Part shown: one piece after another, positions 8,343-16,563 of the stretch
Layout of the letters: each line of letters starts with the position of its first letter
Position numbering within the stretch: the first letter of the stretch is position 1
Origin: Mycoplana rhizolycopersici
Lineage (GTDB): Bacteria > Pseudomonadota > Alphaproteobacteria > Rhizobiales > Rhizobiaceae
DNA length: 64,000 bases
Direction: 5' to 3'
Assembly: GCF_013378445.1 (NCBI RefSeq)
Contig: NZ_JABXYK010000005.1
Span: 62,001-126,000 of the forward strand
The notes under the pieces: generated by a model
Database searches by the model: none
The model's input: only the letters and a program-made list of their open reading frames with translations
What the model was told of the DNA's origin: nothing
Program-made: the position numbers and the translations under genes

Positions 8343-8753
8343 ATGAGACCGGTGCAGGAAGACAGCCAGAGAGAGACGATCACGCTCTATGAAGCCGTTG
8401 GAGGCGATGCGGCCGTGCGCGCCCTCACCCGCCGCTTCTACGCACTGATGGACACGCTGCCGGAAGCCGCCGCCTGCCGCGCCATCCATCCTGAAGATCT
8501 CTCCGGCAGCGAGGAAAAGCTCTACGAGTATCTCAGCGGCTGGCTGGGCGGTCCGCCCCTCTACACGGAGAAGCGCGGCCACCCCATGCTGCGGCGGCGC
8601 CATTTCGTCGCCCCGATCGGCGCGGCCGAGCACGATGGCTGGATGCTCTGCTTCACGAGGGCGCTGGAGGAAACGATCCCAGGGCCGCAGCTGCGCGCCG
8701 TCATTCTCGAGCCGGTGACGCGACTGGCGCAACATATGGTCAACCAGGAATAG
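8343..8753 (+). CDS. Group II truncated haemoglobin
   Basis: A 136-residue globin of the 2-on-2 (truncated) class. Visible features: TLYEAVGGDAAVRALTRRFY in helix B, the proximal-histidine region GHPMLRRRHF and a tryptophan in helix G (DGWMLCFTRAL) typical of group II (GlbO-like) proteins. These bind oxygen or nitric oxide at haem and are linked to oxidative and nitrosative stress. The frame is open back to ATG 8304, but the family N-terminus fits ATG 8343 better; no start has a strong ribosome site. It is transcribed away from tetR and is followed 13 bases later by a DUF423 gene. Confidence 0.9.
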   Translation: MRPVQEDSQRETITLYEAVGGDAAVRALTRRFYALMDTLPEAAACRAIHPEDLSGSEEKLYEYLSGWLGGPPLYTEKRGHPMLRRRHFVAPIGAAEHDGWMLCFTRALEETIPGPQLRAVILEPVTRLAQHMVNQE

Positions 8754-8766
8754 GACAGACGATCTC

Positions 8767-9132
8767 ATGGCTGCAGCGCGAAGGGCGACGCTTTTCTTTG
8801 CCGGAATCCTCGGCCTTGGCGGCGTCGTCAGCGCCGCCATGGCCTCGCACGCCAGCGGCGACCCGCGCCTGATGGGCGGCGCGTCTGCCATGTGCCTGGC
8901 CCATGCGCCGGCGCTTGTCGCCCTTTATGCAGGCTGGCCGGCCCTGCGCACCGCTGCGATCGCCGCCGCGCTCCTGATCGCCGGGACGCTTTTGTTTGCC
9001 GGCGACCTCGCCGTGCGCCATGCGCTTGGCCACGGATTGTTTCCAATGTCCGCGCCGACCGGCGGCGTCCTCATGATGGCGGGTTGGCTTGCGGTCGCGG
9101 CAGGCGCCCTCCTGAAGCCGAAGCACGACTGA
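8767..9132 (+). CDS. DUF423 family membrane protein
   Basis: A 121-residue integral membrane protein with four predicted helices, of the DUF423 (YwdK-like) family. Family features are the N-terminal LGLGGVVSAAMASHA-like stretch, the FAGDLAVRHALGH segment and the PTGGVLMMAGWLAVA motif near the end. The function is unknown. It lies 13 bases after the truncated haemoglobin gene on the same strand with an AGGAC-like ribosome site, so the two are probably co-transcribed. Confidence 0.85.
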   Translation: MAAARRATLFFAGILGLGGVVSAAMASHASGDPRLMGGASAMCLAHAPALVALYAGWPALRTAAIAAALLIAGTLLFAGDLAVRHALGHGLFPMSAPTGGVLMMAGWLAVAAGALLKPKHD

Positions 9133-9189
9133 CCCGGAGAGACCGCTCCGAAGGAGACGCCAAGGGCGCCAGCAGACGGATCCCGCAAA

Positions 9190-9474
9190 TCAGGCGGTGC
9201 CGCTGCGGCGTCCCGGCGCCTTGGCCCGGGCGGGAAAGGCGATGAGATTGTCGGGCGCTTCGGCCGGTGTCGTATCCTCACCCGCGAAGGGGACCTCACG
9301 GGCCGGCGAGCGGGCCTCCCAGACAGGAAACACCGTCACGTTGGGATTTTCCGCCTGCATGCGCGCTTCCCGCGTCAGAAGCGCATAAAGCTCCGGAATG
9401 AGCCCGTCGCCGTTCTGCGCGGCGAGCTTGTGCAGGCCTATCATCATGAAACCGTCAGGCTTGTCGCCGTTCAT
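9190..9474 (-). CDS. Conserved-looking 94-residue hypothetical protein
   Basis: I do not recognise a family. The 94-residue product has a compact N-terminal half (GFMMIGLHKLAAQNGDGLIPELYALLTREA) and a low-complexity Pro/Ala-rich C-terminal half. Its ATG overlaps the stop of the DUF2325 gene by four bases (ATGA, 9471-9474), which makes translation coupled and supports it being a real gene. A longer frame exists but lies inside the DUF2325 gene. Since it is coupled to a DUF2325 protein next to tonB, a role in the same unknown process is likely, but this is inference. Confidence 0.65.
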   Translation of the reverse strand: MNGDKPDGFMMIGLHKLAAQNGDGLIPELYALLTREARMQAENPNVTVFPVWEARSPAREVPFAGEDTTPAEAPDNLIAFPARAKAPGRRSGTA

Positions 9475-10097
9475 TGGACCGGTGTTCCTTCGCTGAGGCT
9501 CTGCAGCGCGCGCTCGAAGCTGGACTTGCTGCCGTTGCGCAGGGGCACGAAGGCCTTTTCCCACTTCTTGCAGCCGGTCTTCACCCGCAAGCAGGCATCG
9601 TGGCTGATACAGTCGATGGGGCAGAAAACACAGTCGACAGACGGCAGCACGTTGTCGATCCGCGAAACCGCCTCGCGCAGGCCGCCATCGTGATGGATCA
9701 GATTGGCGCCGAAAGAGCTTGCGATCTGGCGCAGATGCGCCACCTGGCAGTCACGACCGCCGACATAGAGGAAGTTGCGTCCTTCCAGGCTGGCCTTGGC
9801 AGCGGCCTCGGACTGGCTTTCGGCCGAATCGGCCTGTTGACGCTGGCGCGCAGCCCGCCTGTCGATCTCGATGCTGCGCCGCTTCACGCGGGTGATCTCG
9901 ACCGGCCGCTGCACGCGCGCTTCCGGCGAAGCCCCCCGCGCAGCCTGCGGCTTGCCGTCGCCCGCGGCCGCCGAACCGGCCGCCAGGCGCGCCTTCAGCG
10001 AAGACACTTCCTTCTCCAGCGCCGCGATGCGCGCGTCGCGCGACGTGATCATGGCCCTGAGCGCTGCCTCGCGCTGGCCGTCCCTGCCTGAATGCAT
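9471..10097 (-). CDS. DUF2325 domain-containing protein
   Basis: A 208-residue cytoplasmic protein. Residues about 10-45 form a short coiled coil, 45-105 are a basic, low-complexity linker, and about 105-190 are a DUF2325 domain (FLYVGGRDCQVAHLRQIASS then HHDGGLREAVSRID). The C-terminal domain has a tight cysteine cluster at residues 156, 159, 163, 169 and 176 (CVFCPIDC and following), suggesting metal or redox chemistry. The function of the family is unknown. ATG 10097 has a GAGGAG site. It is followed, with a 4-base overlap, by a 94-residue gene and lies downstream of tonB, but a 194-base AT-rich gap with a possible own promoter separates it from tonB. Confidence 0.82.
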   Translation of the reverse strand: MHSGRDGQREAALRAMITSRDARIAALEKEVSSLKARLAAGSAAAGDGKPQAARGASPEARVQRPVEITRVKRRSIEIDRRAARQRQQADSAESQSEAAAKASLEGRNFLYVGGRDCQVAHLRQIASSFGANLIHHDGGLREAVSRIDNVLPSVDCVFCPIDCISHDACLRVKTGCKKWEKAFVPLRNGSKSSFERALQSLSEGTPVQ

Positions 10098-10291
10098 GCG
10101 TCACTCCTCGTGCCGTAACCGGCTTCCTTTTGGATCGACGCGACCCTACAAAACATGAGTTTAATAGTAAAGTATAAACATGAAGATTCTTGTCACCTTT
10201 CGGTGTGCCTGACACCTTGCGAAAGAAGCAATCCGCACACAAAGCGACGCACCGGCGTCTTCACCGTCACGAACACAGGAATGACTGCGCC

Positions 10292-11197
10292 TCAGCGCTT
10301 GAAGGAAATCGGCACGCTGAACGGCCACGATGCGCGTCCGGCGCCGTCAGGAATTTCCGGGAACGGAGCCGCGCGGCGTACGGCCTCCAGGGCGGCCTCG
10401 TCGAGTGCCGGTTGGCCGGAGCTTCTGATGATGCGGATGCTGGTGGCCTGCCCGGAAGCTGACACCACGAAGCTGACGGTCGCGATGCCGCCGCCGTTGC
10501 CGCTGAAGCGGCGCTTGGCGCGGTTGATCTTGTTGCGGACCTTGCCAGGATAGTTGCTGACGGCGGCATTGCCCGCCGACGTCGCATTGCCCTTCTTCTG
10601 CCCGCCCGATGCAGAGGTCTTCGCATCCTGAGAGCCATCGATCTGGCCTTTGCTCAGCGCCCGGGCACTGTCGCCTTTGTCGCCGGCCTTTTTCTTCCGC
10701 TTCTCGACCTTCTTCTTCTCGACCGGCTTTTCGGTCTTCTGCTCCAACGGCTTCACCATCTCAGGCGGCTTCTCGACGATTTCCGGCTTGATCTCGGGAA
10801 TCGGGATCGCCGCGATCTCCACCTCCGCGCCCTGGATTTCGATAGCCTCGCTCATCTCCGGCACGATTTCGGTGGCGTCCGGCGTGGGCGCGACTTCCGT
10901 CGGCGTCATCTCCTGCGGCACGATCTCCTGCGGTTCGACCGCGGCCACCTCCTGCGTCACCGGCTCGAAAGTCTCCTGTTCGACCGTTTCGGTCGGCTGG
11001 ATCTCCTCCGGGGTGCCGGCCTCCACCGCCTCGAACGCGCTGTTGCCAAGCATCGCCACCTCGGCGACGACACCGCCCGCGATCTGCGAGACATCCGGAT
11101 CGGGCTCGGGCGAATATGTCAGGATCGCTGCCGCTCCGGCATGCGTCATCAGCGAAAGGACGATGGCCGTGCTCCAGATTGCCTTGTTGCCGGACAT
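10292..11197 (-). CDS. tonB: Energy transducer TonB
   Basis: A 301-residue TonB protein that transmits proton-motive energy from the inner membrane to outer-membrane receptors. It has one N-terminal membrane anchor (residues about 7-27), a long Pro/Glu-rich then Lys-rich periplasmic spacer (about 55-175) and a C-terminal TonB domain (about 225-301) with SFVVSASGQATSIRIIRSSG and the AAPFPEIP motif. ATG 11197 is chosen over ATG 11203 because AAGGGA is then correctly spaced. It follows a small exported-protein gene by 46 bases and is divergent from hmuSTUV, so it probably powers haem or siderophore receptors. exbB and exbD are not in the window. Confidence 0.93.
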   Translation of the reverse strand: MSGNKAIWSTAIVLSLMTHAGAAAILTYSPEPDPDVSQIAGGVVAEVAMLGNSAFEAVEAGTPEEIQPTETVEQETFEPVTQEVAAVEPQEIVPQEMTPTEVAPTPDATEIVPEMSEAIEIQGAEVEIAAIPIPEIKPEIVEKPPEMVKPLEQKTEKPVEKKKVEKRKKKAGDKGDSARALSKGQIDGSQDAKTSASGGQKKGNATSAGNAAVSNYPGKVRNKINRAKRRFSGNGGGIATVSFVVSASGQATSIRIIRSSGQPALDEAALEAVRRAAPFPEIPDGAGRASWPFSVPISFKR

Positions 11198-11243
11198 GAT
11201 CATTCCCTTACTTAGTTCTACGACGGCGGCGTTTGCGCCAGCC

Positions 11244-11675
11244 TCAGCCCTCGAAACCAATCGGCGTGCTGCTGCGCGTCACCAGCCCCGACATGCAGGC
11301 TCCGGCCGCGAGCCCCTCGCCCTCGCAAGTGACGGCGTCGTTGACGAGAACGCGCTTGATGCTGTCGCAGTTCGTTCCGGGTAGATCGAACTGGCGCACC
11401 TTGGTCTTGCCTTGCGGCAACTCACGGAAGTCCAGCTTCACCATGCGCTCGACAGTGCCGCTCGCATTGAAGAGGACAAACTCGAACGCCGCCTTGGAAA
11501 CATCCTGCGTCAATTCGTTCCCGACCACGAAGGTGAAGATGCACCCCTTCTGCGAAGGCGCCAGCGTGTTCAGCTCAATCTGCAGCCCTTTTGCCGTAGC
11601 CGCGTCCTGCGCGCAGGCCGCGCCGACTTGCAAGACCAGCGCCGTGGCGGTCAGGGCGGCATTTCGAATCGTCAT
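11244..11675 (-). CDS. Exported hypothetical protein of the haem/TonB locus
   Basis: A 143-residue protein with a clear signal peptide (cleavage expected after ACAQ near residue 24) and a small periplasmic domain containing four cysteines. I do not recognise a named domain, though proteins of this kind occur beside tonB and hmu genes in rhizobia. ATG 11675 follows an AAGGA site; the frame extends further upstream but without support. It is the first gene of a unit with tonB, and an iron-responsive operator lies 120 bases upstream. A periplasmic role connected with TonB-dependent uptake is likely but unproven. Confidence 0.75.
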   Translation of the reverse strand: MTIRNAALTATALVLQVGAACAQDAATAKGLQIELNTLAPSQKGCIFTFVVGNELTQDVSKAAFEFVLFNASGTVERMVKLDFRELPQGKTKVRQFDLPGTNCDSIKRVLVNDAVTCEGEGLAAGACMSGLVTRSSTPIGFEG

Positions 11676-11794
11676 GGTCCTTAGCTCCTCGACACAGCTG
11701 CACTTGTACGACAGCCCGGCGCATGGCTTCAATCGCGAATTGCATCGAACCTGTGAGCGCCGGGCCGATCCGGTATTGCGTCCATAAATAAATA

Positions 11795-11809
11795 TGACTA
11801 TGGAAGTCA
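11795..11809. promoter_or_regulatory. Iron-responsive operator (IRO/RirA-type box)
   Basis: TGACTATGGAAGTCA matches TGA-N9-TCA, the published rhizobial IRO motif recognised by RirA, and is an inverted repeat with 5-base arms. It lies between the divergent tonB unit and hmuS. On the minus strand it overlaps a CTTGAC (11811-11806) possible -35 element with TTTATG 17 bases downstream. Confidence 0.7.
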
Positions 11810-11967
11810 AGAAAGTTCGACGATTTTGGTCCCCGCAATCCCCCACTTCGGCGCGGGGACTGCAGAAGCGTGAAACAGAACCGGATCGGCAACGAACCCT
11901 GGAAATCAGGCGGGTTCGCGACGTCGTTCACTGTGATTTGATGATTTTTTAGAGACAGGCAGAGGCC

Positions 11968-13026
11968 ATGACGGAAAAAACCCGCCCCACCCCTTCCGCA
12001 ATTCGCGCATATCGCGCCGATAACCCCAAGTTGCGCGAGCGCGACATTGCAGCCCAGCTCGGCATTTCCGAAGCGGCGCTGGTGGCGGCGGAAGTCGGCA
12101 TCTCGGCCATACGCATCGACGGCGGCGCCAACCGGTTGCTGGAAAAGGCCGAGCAGCTCGGCGAAGTCATGGTCCTGACCCGCAACGAAAGCGCCGTCCA
12201 CGAGAAGATCGGCGTCTACGAAAAGATTACCGCGGGCAAGCATGCCTCTATCGTTCTCGGCGAAAACGTGGACCTTCGCATCTTCCCGTCGGCCTGGGCG
12301 CACGGCTTTGCCGTGACCAAGAACGCCGAGGACGGCGAAGTCCGCCGCAGCCTTCAGTATTTCGACGCCGCCGGCAATGCGGTGCAGAAGATCCATCTTC
12401 GTGCCAATTCCAACCTTGCCGCCTATGAGGCCATCGTCAGCGAATTCCGCCTCGAAGATCAGTCGCAGGACTTCGTCGAGGTCGCCGCCGACACCCCGGA
12501 TGCCGACGAGACAGGCCCGGTCGATGTCCAGGCCCTTCGCCAGAACTGGAGCGAGATGACCGATACGCACCAGTTCTTCGGAATGCTGAAGAAGCTGAAG
12601 ATCGGCCGCCAGGATGCCGTTCGCAGCGTCGGCGAGGACTTCGCCTGGCAGGTCTCCAGCAATTCCTGCGAGCTGATGATGCGCGCCGCGGCCGAAAGTG
12701 GCACCGACATCATGTGCTTCGTCGGCAACAACGGCACGATCCAGATCCACACCGGACCCGTCGCCAACGTCCAGCCGATGGGCCCGTGGATCAACGTGAT
12801 GGATCCGACGTTCCATCTGCACCTGCGCCAGGACCACATCGCGGAGTGCTGGGTCGTGCGCAAGCCGACCAAGGACGGCCATGTCACGTCTCTGGAAGCC
12901 TACGATGCCAAGGGCGAGATGGTCATCCAGTACTTCGGCAAGCGGAAGGAAGGCGTGGTGGAACTCGCCGAATGGCGCGCGATCCTCGACAGCCTGCCGC
13001 GCCACAATGCAAGCGTCGCCGCGTAA
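11968..13026 (+). CDS. hmuS: Hemin-degrading factor HmuS
   Basis: A 352-residue cytoplasmic protein of the HmuS/HemS/ChuS family, which binds imported haem and releases or transfers its iron. Two related halves are visible (about 30-170 and 200-345), each with the family pattern of a beta-sheet-rich domain; RAYRADNPKLRERDIAAQLG at the N-terminus is highly typical. A GGCAGAGG site precedes ATG 11968. hmuT begins 11 bases after the stop. The divergent region upstream carries an IRO box, so the operon is probably repressed when iron is abundant. Confidence 0.95.
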   Translation: MTEKTRPTPSAIRAYRADNPKLRERDIAAQLGISEAALVAAEVGISAIRIDGGANRLLEKAEQLGEVMVLTRNESAVHEKIGVYEKITAGKHASIVLGENVDLRIFPSAWAHGFAVTKNAEDGEVRRSLQYFDAAGNAVQKIHLRANSNLAAYEAIVSEFRLEDQSQDFVEVAADTPDADETGPVDVQALRQNWSEMTDTHQFFGMLKKLKIGRQDAVRSVGEDFAWQVSSNSCELMMRAAAESGTDIMCFVGNNGTIQIHTGPVANVQPMGPWINVMDPTFHLHLRQDHIAECWVVRKPTKDGHVTSLEAYDAKGEMVIQYFGKRKEGVVELAEWRAILDSLPRHNASVAA

Positions 13027-13037
13027 GGAACAAGGAT

Positions 13038-13985
13038 ATGACGAGCCGATTTTCCGTCCACCGTCCGCGTTTTCGGCAATTTGCACTGGCGGCCTTCGCG
13101 CTTACGGCGCCCTTTGTCCTGCCGTTCGCCGCAGCGCTGCCGGGTGTGCCTGCAACCGCCGCAGCCGAAGAGGTGCAGAAGGTCGACACCTCGCGACTCG
13201 TCACCATTGGCGGGGCGATTACCGAGATCGTCTACGCGCTTGGGGAAGGCGATCGCCTGATCGCCCGCGACCAGACCAGCACCTATCCCGAAGAGGCCCT
13301 GAAGCTGCCTGACGTCGGCTACATGCGTGCGCTCTCGCCCGAAGGCGTGCTGGCGGTCAATCCGAGCGCGATCCTGTCCATCGAAGGCAGCGGCCCGCCG
13401 GACGCGCTCGCCGTGCTCAAGAACGCCGGCATTCCGTTCGAGACGGTTCCCGAAGGCTATGACCGTGCCGCGATCCTCAACAAGATCACGACGGTCGGCG
13501 ATTTCCTCGGTGTTCCCGACAAGGCCAAGGCACTTGCTGACGAGATTGCCGGCGATCTGGACGCCGCGATCGCCGATGCCGCAAAACGCCCCGAGGCGGA
13601 GCGCAAGCGCGTGCTGTTCGTCCTCAGCTTCCAGGACGGCAAGATCATGGCTGCGGGCGCCCATACCGGCGCAGACGGCATCCTCAAGCTTGCCGGCGCG
13701 GTGAACGCGACGGACGGCGCCTTCCCCGGCTACAAGGCCATGTCGGACGAGGCCATCGCGGACGCCAAGCCGGACGCTATCATGGTCATGTCGCGCGGCG
13801 GCGGCCACGACGGCAGCGACGAGCAGCTTCTCGCCCATCCCGCTATAGCGCTGACACCCGCGGCCGCCTCGAAGACCGTCATCCGCATGAACAGCCTCCA
13901 TCTTCTCGGGTTCGGGCCCCGGACGGCGTCCGCGATCCGCGACCTCAACGAACGGCTGTATGGCAAGGCAGATGTCTCTCAGTGA
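13038..13985 (+). CDS. hmuT: Haem ABC transporter substrate-binding protein HmuT
   Basis: A 315-residue periplasmic binding protein of the class III (FepB/BtuF, cluster A-8) type. The N-terminus is a long signal peptide (to about residue 43), followed by VTIGGAITEIVYALGEGDRL, the usual start of the first lobe, and a C-terminal lobe ending near LNERLYG. In HmuT proteins conserved Tyr and His residues bind haem. The ATG at 13038 follows AAGGA, 11 bases after hmuS. The 3' end overlaps the hmuU start by 14 bases, as usual in hmuTUV operons. Confidence 0.94.
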   Translation: MTSRFSVHRPRFRQFALAAFALTAPFVLPFAAALPGVPATAAAEEVQKVDTSRLVTIGGAITEIVYALGEGDRLIARDQTSTYPEEALKLPDVGYMRALSPEGVLAVNPSAILSIEGSGPPDALAVLKNAGIPFETVPEGYDRAAILNKITTVGDFLGVPDKAKALADEIAGDLDAAIADAAKRPEAERKRVLFVLSFQDGKIMAAGAHTGADGILKLAGAVNATDGAFPGYKAMSDEAIADAKPDAIMVMSRGGGHDGSDEQLLAHPAIALTPAAASKTVIRMNSLHLLGFGPRTASAIRDLNERLYGKADVSQ

Positions 13986-15087
13986 TGCCGGCAAGCCGGG
14001 CGCGCGCGGCATGATGCTGTCGAGCCTGCGTGCAGCCGCTGCGGGCGACCGCGCCGGCCTCGCCCGCCTGGTGGTTGCCGCTCTCGTCGTTCTCACGCTG
14101 CTGGCGCTCCTGCTGTCGACCGCCACCGGCGCCTCCAACGCCTCGGCCATCGACGTGGTCGTATCGCTGTTGACGGGAGAGCAATCGTCCGTGCTGAGCC
14201 AGCGCGACAGGATCATCGTCTTCGACATCCGCCTCCCCCGTGCCCTGCTCGGTCTCCTCATCGGGGCTGCGCTGGCGGTCTCCGGTGCCGTGATGCAGGG
14301 CCTGTTCCGCAATCCGCTCGCCGATCCCGGCCTGATCGGCATCTCTTCCGGGGCAGCGCTCGGCGCCGTGCTGATGATCGTGCTCGGCGGTACGCTGCCG
14401 ATGGGCCTGCTCGGCTTCTTCGGTGGCTTCGCCCTGCCGATCGCCGCCTTTGCCGGCGGACTGATCACGACGCTGCTTTTGTATCGCGTCGCCACGCGGC
14501 ACGGCCAGACCTCGGTTGCCACCATGCTTCTGGCCGGCATCGCGGTCGCGGCGCTCACCGGTGCGATCACCGGCGTCCTGATCTATATGGCCGACGACCG
14601 TCAGCTGCGCGACGTCACCTTCTGGAACCTCGGCTCTCTTGCCGGCTCCACCTGGGCGAAGGTGCTGACCGCAGGGCCGATCATCCTGATCTCGTTGACC
14701 GTCCTGCCCTTCCTGTCGCGGGGCCTGAACGCGATCACGCTCGGTGAAGCGACCGCCTTCCATATGGGTGTCAAGGTGCAGAAGCTGAAGAACATCGCCG
14801 TGGTCAGCGTTGCTGCCGCGGTGGGCGCCTCGGTTGCCGTCAGCGGCGGCATCGCCTTCGTCGGCATCGTCGTACCGCATATCCTGCGCATGGTGATCGG
14901 CCCGGACCATCGCTACCTGCTGCCGGCGTCTGCCCTCTTGGGCGGCATCCTGCTGCTCGCAGCCGACATGGTCGCGCGCACCATCGTCGCCCCCGCGGAA
15001 TTGCCGATCGGCATCATCACCGCACTCGCCGGCGCCCCGTTCTTTCTCTGGGTGCTGCTGCGCGGACGAACGTCCGCCGGCTTGTGA
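13972..15087 (+). CDS. hmuU: Haem ABC transporter permease HmuU
   Basis: A 371-residue inner-membrane permease of the FecCD family with about ten helices; the motifs IRLPRALLGLLIGAALAVSG and GLFRNPLADPGLIG (residues about 85-125) and the coupling-loop region VPHILRMVIGPDHRYLLP near 305-322 are hallmarks. It forms the channel for haem passed on by HmuT. The start at ATG 13972 has AAGG upstream and overlaps the hmuT 3' end by 14 bases; another ATG lies 12 bases earlier. The stop overlaps a possible GTG start of hmuV. Confidence 0.94.
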   Translation: MSLSDAGKPGARGMMLSSLRAAAAGDRAGLARLVVAALVVLTLLALLLSTATGASNASAIDVVVSLLTGEQSSVLSQRDRIIVFDIRLPRALLGLLIGAALAVSGAVMQGLFRNPLADPGLIGISSGAALGAVLMIVLGGTLPMGLLGFFGGFALPIAAFAGGLITTLLLYRVATRHGQTSVATMLLAGIAVAALTGAITGVLIYMADDRQLRDVTFWNLGSLAGSTWAKVLTAGPIILISLTVLPFLSRGLNAITLGEATAFHMGVKVQKLKNIAVVSVAAAVGASVAVSGGIAFVGIVVPHILRMVIGPDHRYLLPASALLGGILLLAADMVARTIVAPAELPIGIITALAGAPFFLWVLLRGRTSAGL

Positions 15088-15116
15088 CCGACCGGCCCAA
15101 CACGCGTGAGACTGCC

Positions 15117-15905
15117 ATGATCCGTGCCAGCAACCTTTCCGTCCGCCTTGCCGGAAAACTCATCGTCGAAAAGCTTTCGCTGCAGGCACAGCCCGGCCAG
15201 GTGACGGCGATCGTCGGCCCGAACGGCTGCGGCAAGACGACGACGATGAAGGCGGTGGCGGGAGAAATCCCAAGCACCGGCGAGCTTACGGTGAACGGTA
15301 GGGACGTGCGCAGCCTCGACCCGCTGCAACTGGCCACCCGCCGCGCCGTGCTGCCGCAATCGACCACCATCGCCTTTCCCTTCACCGTCAGGGAAATCGT
15401 CCGCATGGGCCTGTCGACCGGCCTGAACCGCAGTGCCGGGCGATCCGAGGCGATCGCGGCAGAAGCGCTGGCAGCCGTCGACCTGCAGGGTTTCGCGGGG
15501 CGCTTCTACCAGGAGCTTTCCGGTGGCGAACAGCAGCGCGTGCAGCTTGCCCGCGTGCTGACGCAGATCTGGGAGCCCGTGCTCGACGGGGAGCCGTGTT
15601 ATCTGATGCTGGACGAGCCGGTGTCCAGCCTGGACATCCGCCACCAGTTGACGATCATGCAACTGGCCCGCGACTACTGCGCGCGCGGCGGCGGCGTCAT
15701 CGCCGTCATGCACGATCTGAACCTGACGGCGATGTTCGCCGACCACATGATCATGATGAAGAAGGGCAAGGTCGTGGTCGCCGGCGCCCCCGCCGACGTC
15801 CTGACCGACGAGGCGATGGAGGAGGTCTTCGGCTGCCGGATGCGCGTCAGCGGCTTGCCTGCCGCGGGAACTCCGTTCATTCTTCCTCAGACGGCAATCC
15901 TCTGA
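15117..15905 (+). CDS. hmuV: Haem ABC transporter ATP-binding protein HmuV
   Basis: A 262-residue ATPase that energises HmuU. Walker A GPNGCGKTT at residues about 34-42, signature LSGGEQQRV near 138-146, Walker B YLMLDEP near 167 and H-loop VMHDLNLT near 200 are all intact. Its length agrees with other rhizobial HmuV proteins when ATG 15117 is used; a GTG at 15084 overlapping the hmuU stop (GTGA) would add 11 residues. It is the last gene of hmuSTUV. The outer-membrane haem receptor is not in the window. Confidence 0.94.
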   Translation: MIRASNLSVRLAGKLIVEKLSLQAQPGQVTAIVGPNGCGKTTTMKAVAGEIPSTGELTVNGRDVRSLDPLQLATRRAVLPQSTTIAFPFTVREIVRMGLSTGLNRSAGRSEAIAAEALAAVDLQGFAGRFYQELSGGEQQRVQLARVLTQIWEPVLDGEPCYLMLDEPVSSLDIRHQLTIMQLARDYCARGGGVIAVMHDLNLTAMFADHMIMMKKGKVVVAGAPADVLTDEAMEEVFGCRMRVSGLPAAGTPFILPQTAIL

Positions 15906-15925
15906 GCCAGCCTGCGCGCGCAGGT

Positions 15926-15950
15926 GGAACTTTCTTGCGCCGTCGACGTT
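15926..15950 (+). promoter_or_regulatory. EcfG (general stress sigma factor) promoter of the DUF883 gene
   Basis: GGAAC (15926-15930), 16 bases, CGTT (15947-15950): an exact match to the GGAAC-N16-17-CGTT promoter recognised by alphaproteobacterial EcfG/RpoE2 factors. It lies 48 bases ahead of the DUF883 start, and ecfG itself is 3 kb away. Confidence 0.8.
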
Positions 15951-15997
15951 GTGCACCACAACATAGTCTTGCGTATGAACAGGCAAAGGAGGGTGAA

Positions 15998-16375
15998 ATG
16001 GCATCCGGAATGTTCTCCCGCGGCAAGGACCGCACCGTTTCCGAAGCAGCCGAAACGATGGAAGACCAGATCGCCGACCTGCGCGATCAGATCGCGACAT
16101 TGGCAAAGCTCGTGGCGCAGGAAGCTTCCGACGGCGCCGACGAGGCGCGCAGCCGCTTCTCCCTGTTCCGCAAGAACGCACGCAAGGCGCGTGATGACGC
16201 CGCCGAAAACCTGGACGATCTGATCGCGAACGGCGAGGATATCCTTGCGGAGCTGACCGCGCGCTATCGCGACACCGGCCGCGAGGTTCGCCGCACGGTG
16301 CGCGAGCACCCCGTCGCCACCCTCGGCGCGGCAGCACTGGCAGGTTTCGTCATCGCCGCGATCCTCCGCCGCTAA
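15998..16375 (+). CDS. DUF883 (ElaB/YqjD-like) membrane-anchored protein
   Basis: A 125-residue protein with a long amphipathic helical region (residues about 15-100; EDQIADLRDQIATLAKLVAQ is coiled-coil-like) and a single C-terminal membrane helix (HPVATLGAAALAGFVIAAIL) ending in Arg-Arg. This is the ElaB/YqjD/DUF883 architecture, whose E. coli members are stationary-phase, ribosome-associated inner-membrane proteins. A strong AAAGGAGG site precedes ATG 15998. A consensus EcfG promoter lies just upstream, so it is most likely a general-stress gene. Confidence 0.85.
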   Translation: MASGMFSRGKDRTVSEAAETMEDQIADLRDQIATLAKLVAQEASDGADEARSRFSLFRKNARKARDDAAENLDDLIANGEDILAELTARYRDTGREVRRTVREHPVATLGAAALAGFVIAAILRR

Positions 16376-16563
16376 GGCGGGGACGTGCCGGGAACCCCGG
16401 TCGTTGACGGGCGGATTCGGCAGGCGATCACAGGTATCGCAACACGCCCGCACATCCGCCCTTGCAATTTGCCCGCGAGCCTGTTCGGGTGCGCGGGCAT
16501 GATCGGTTTGGCGATCTTCGCAGCCGTGCCGCGAAAGAGCAGAAATTTCGGGAGCAGCAATAA

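Noticed and set aside
10155-10185. AT-rich inverted repeat upstream of the DUF2325 gene as an Irr/ICE or IRO site
   Set aside because: It matches neither TGA-N9-TCA nor the ICE consensus closely enough.
12900-14570. Minus-strand frame of 556 codons across hmuT/hmuU
   Set aside because: Antisense to well-supported hmuS, hmuT and hmuU; low-complexity composition.
15911-15924. CCTGCGCGCGCAGG palindrome after hmuV as terminator
   Set aside because: No T-run follows, and it overlaps the start of the EcfG promoter region, so termination is not supported.
16390-16405. GGAAC with CGTT downstream of DUF883
   Set aside because: Only 6 bases between the boxes; chance match.
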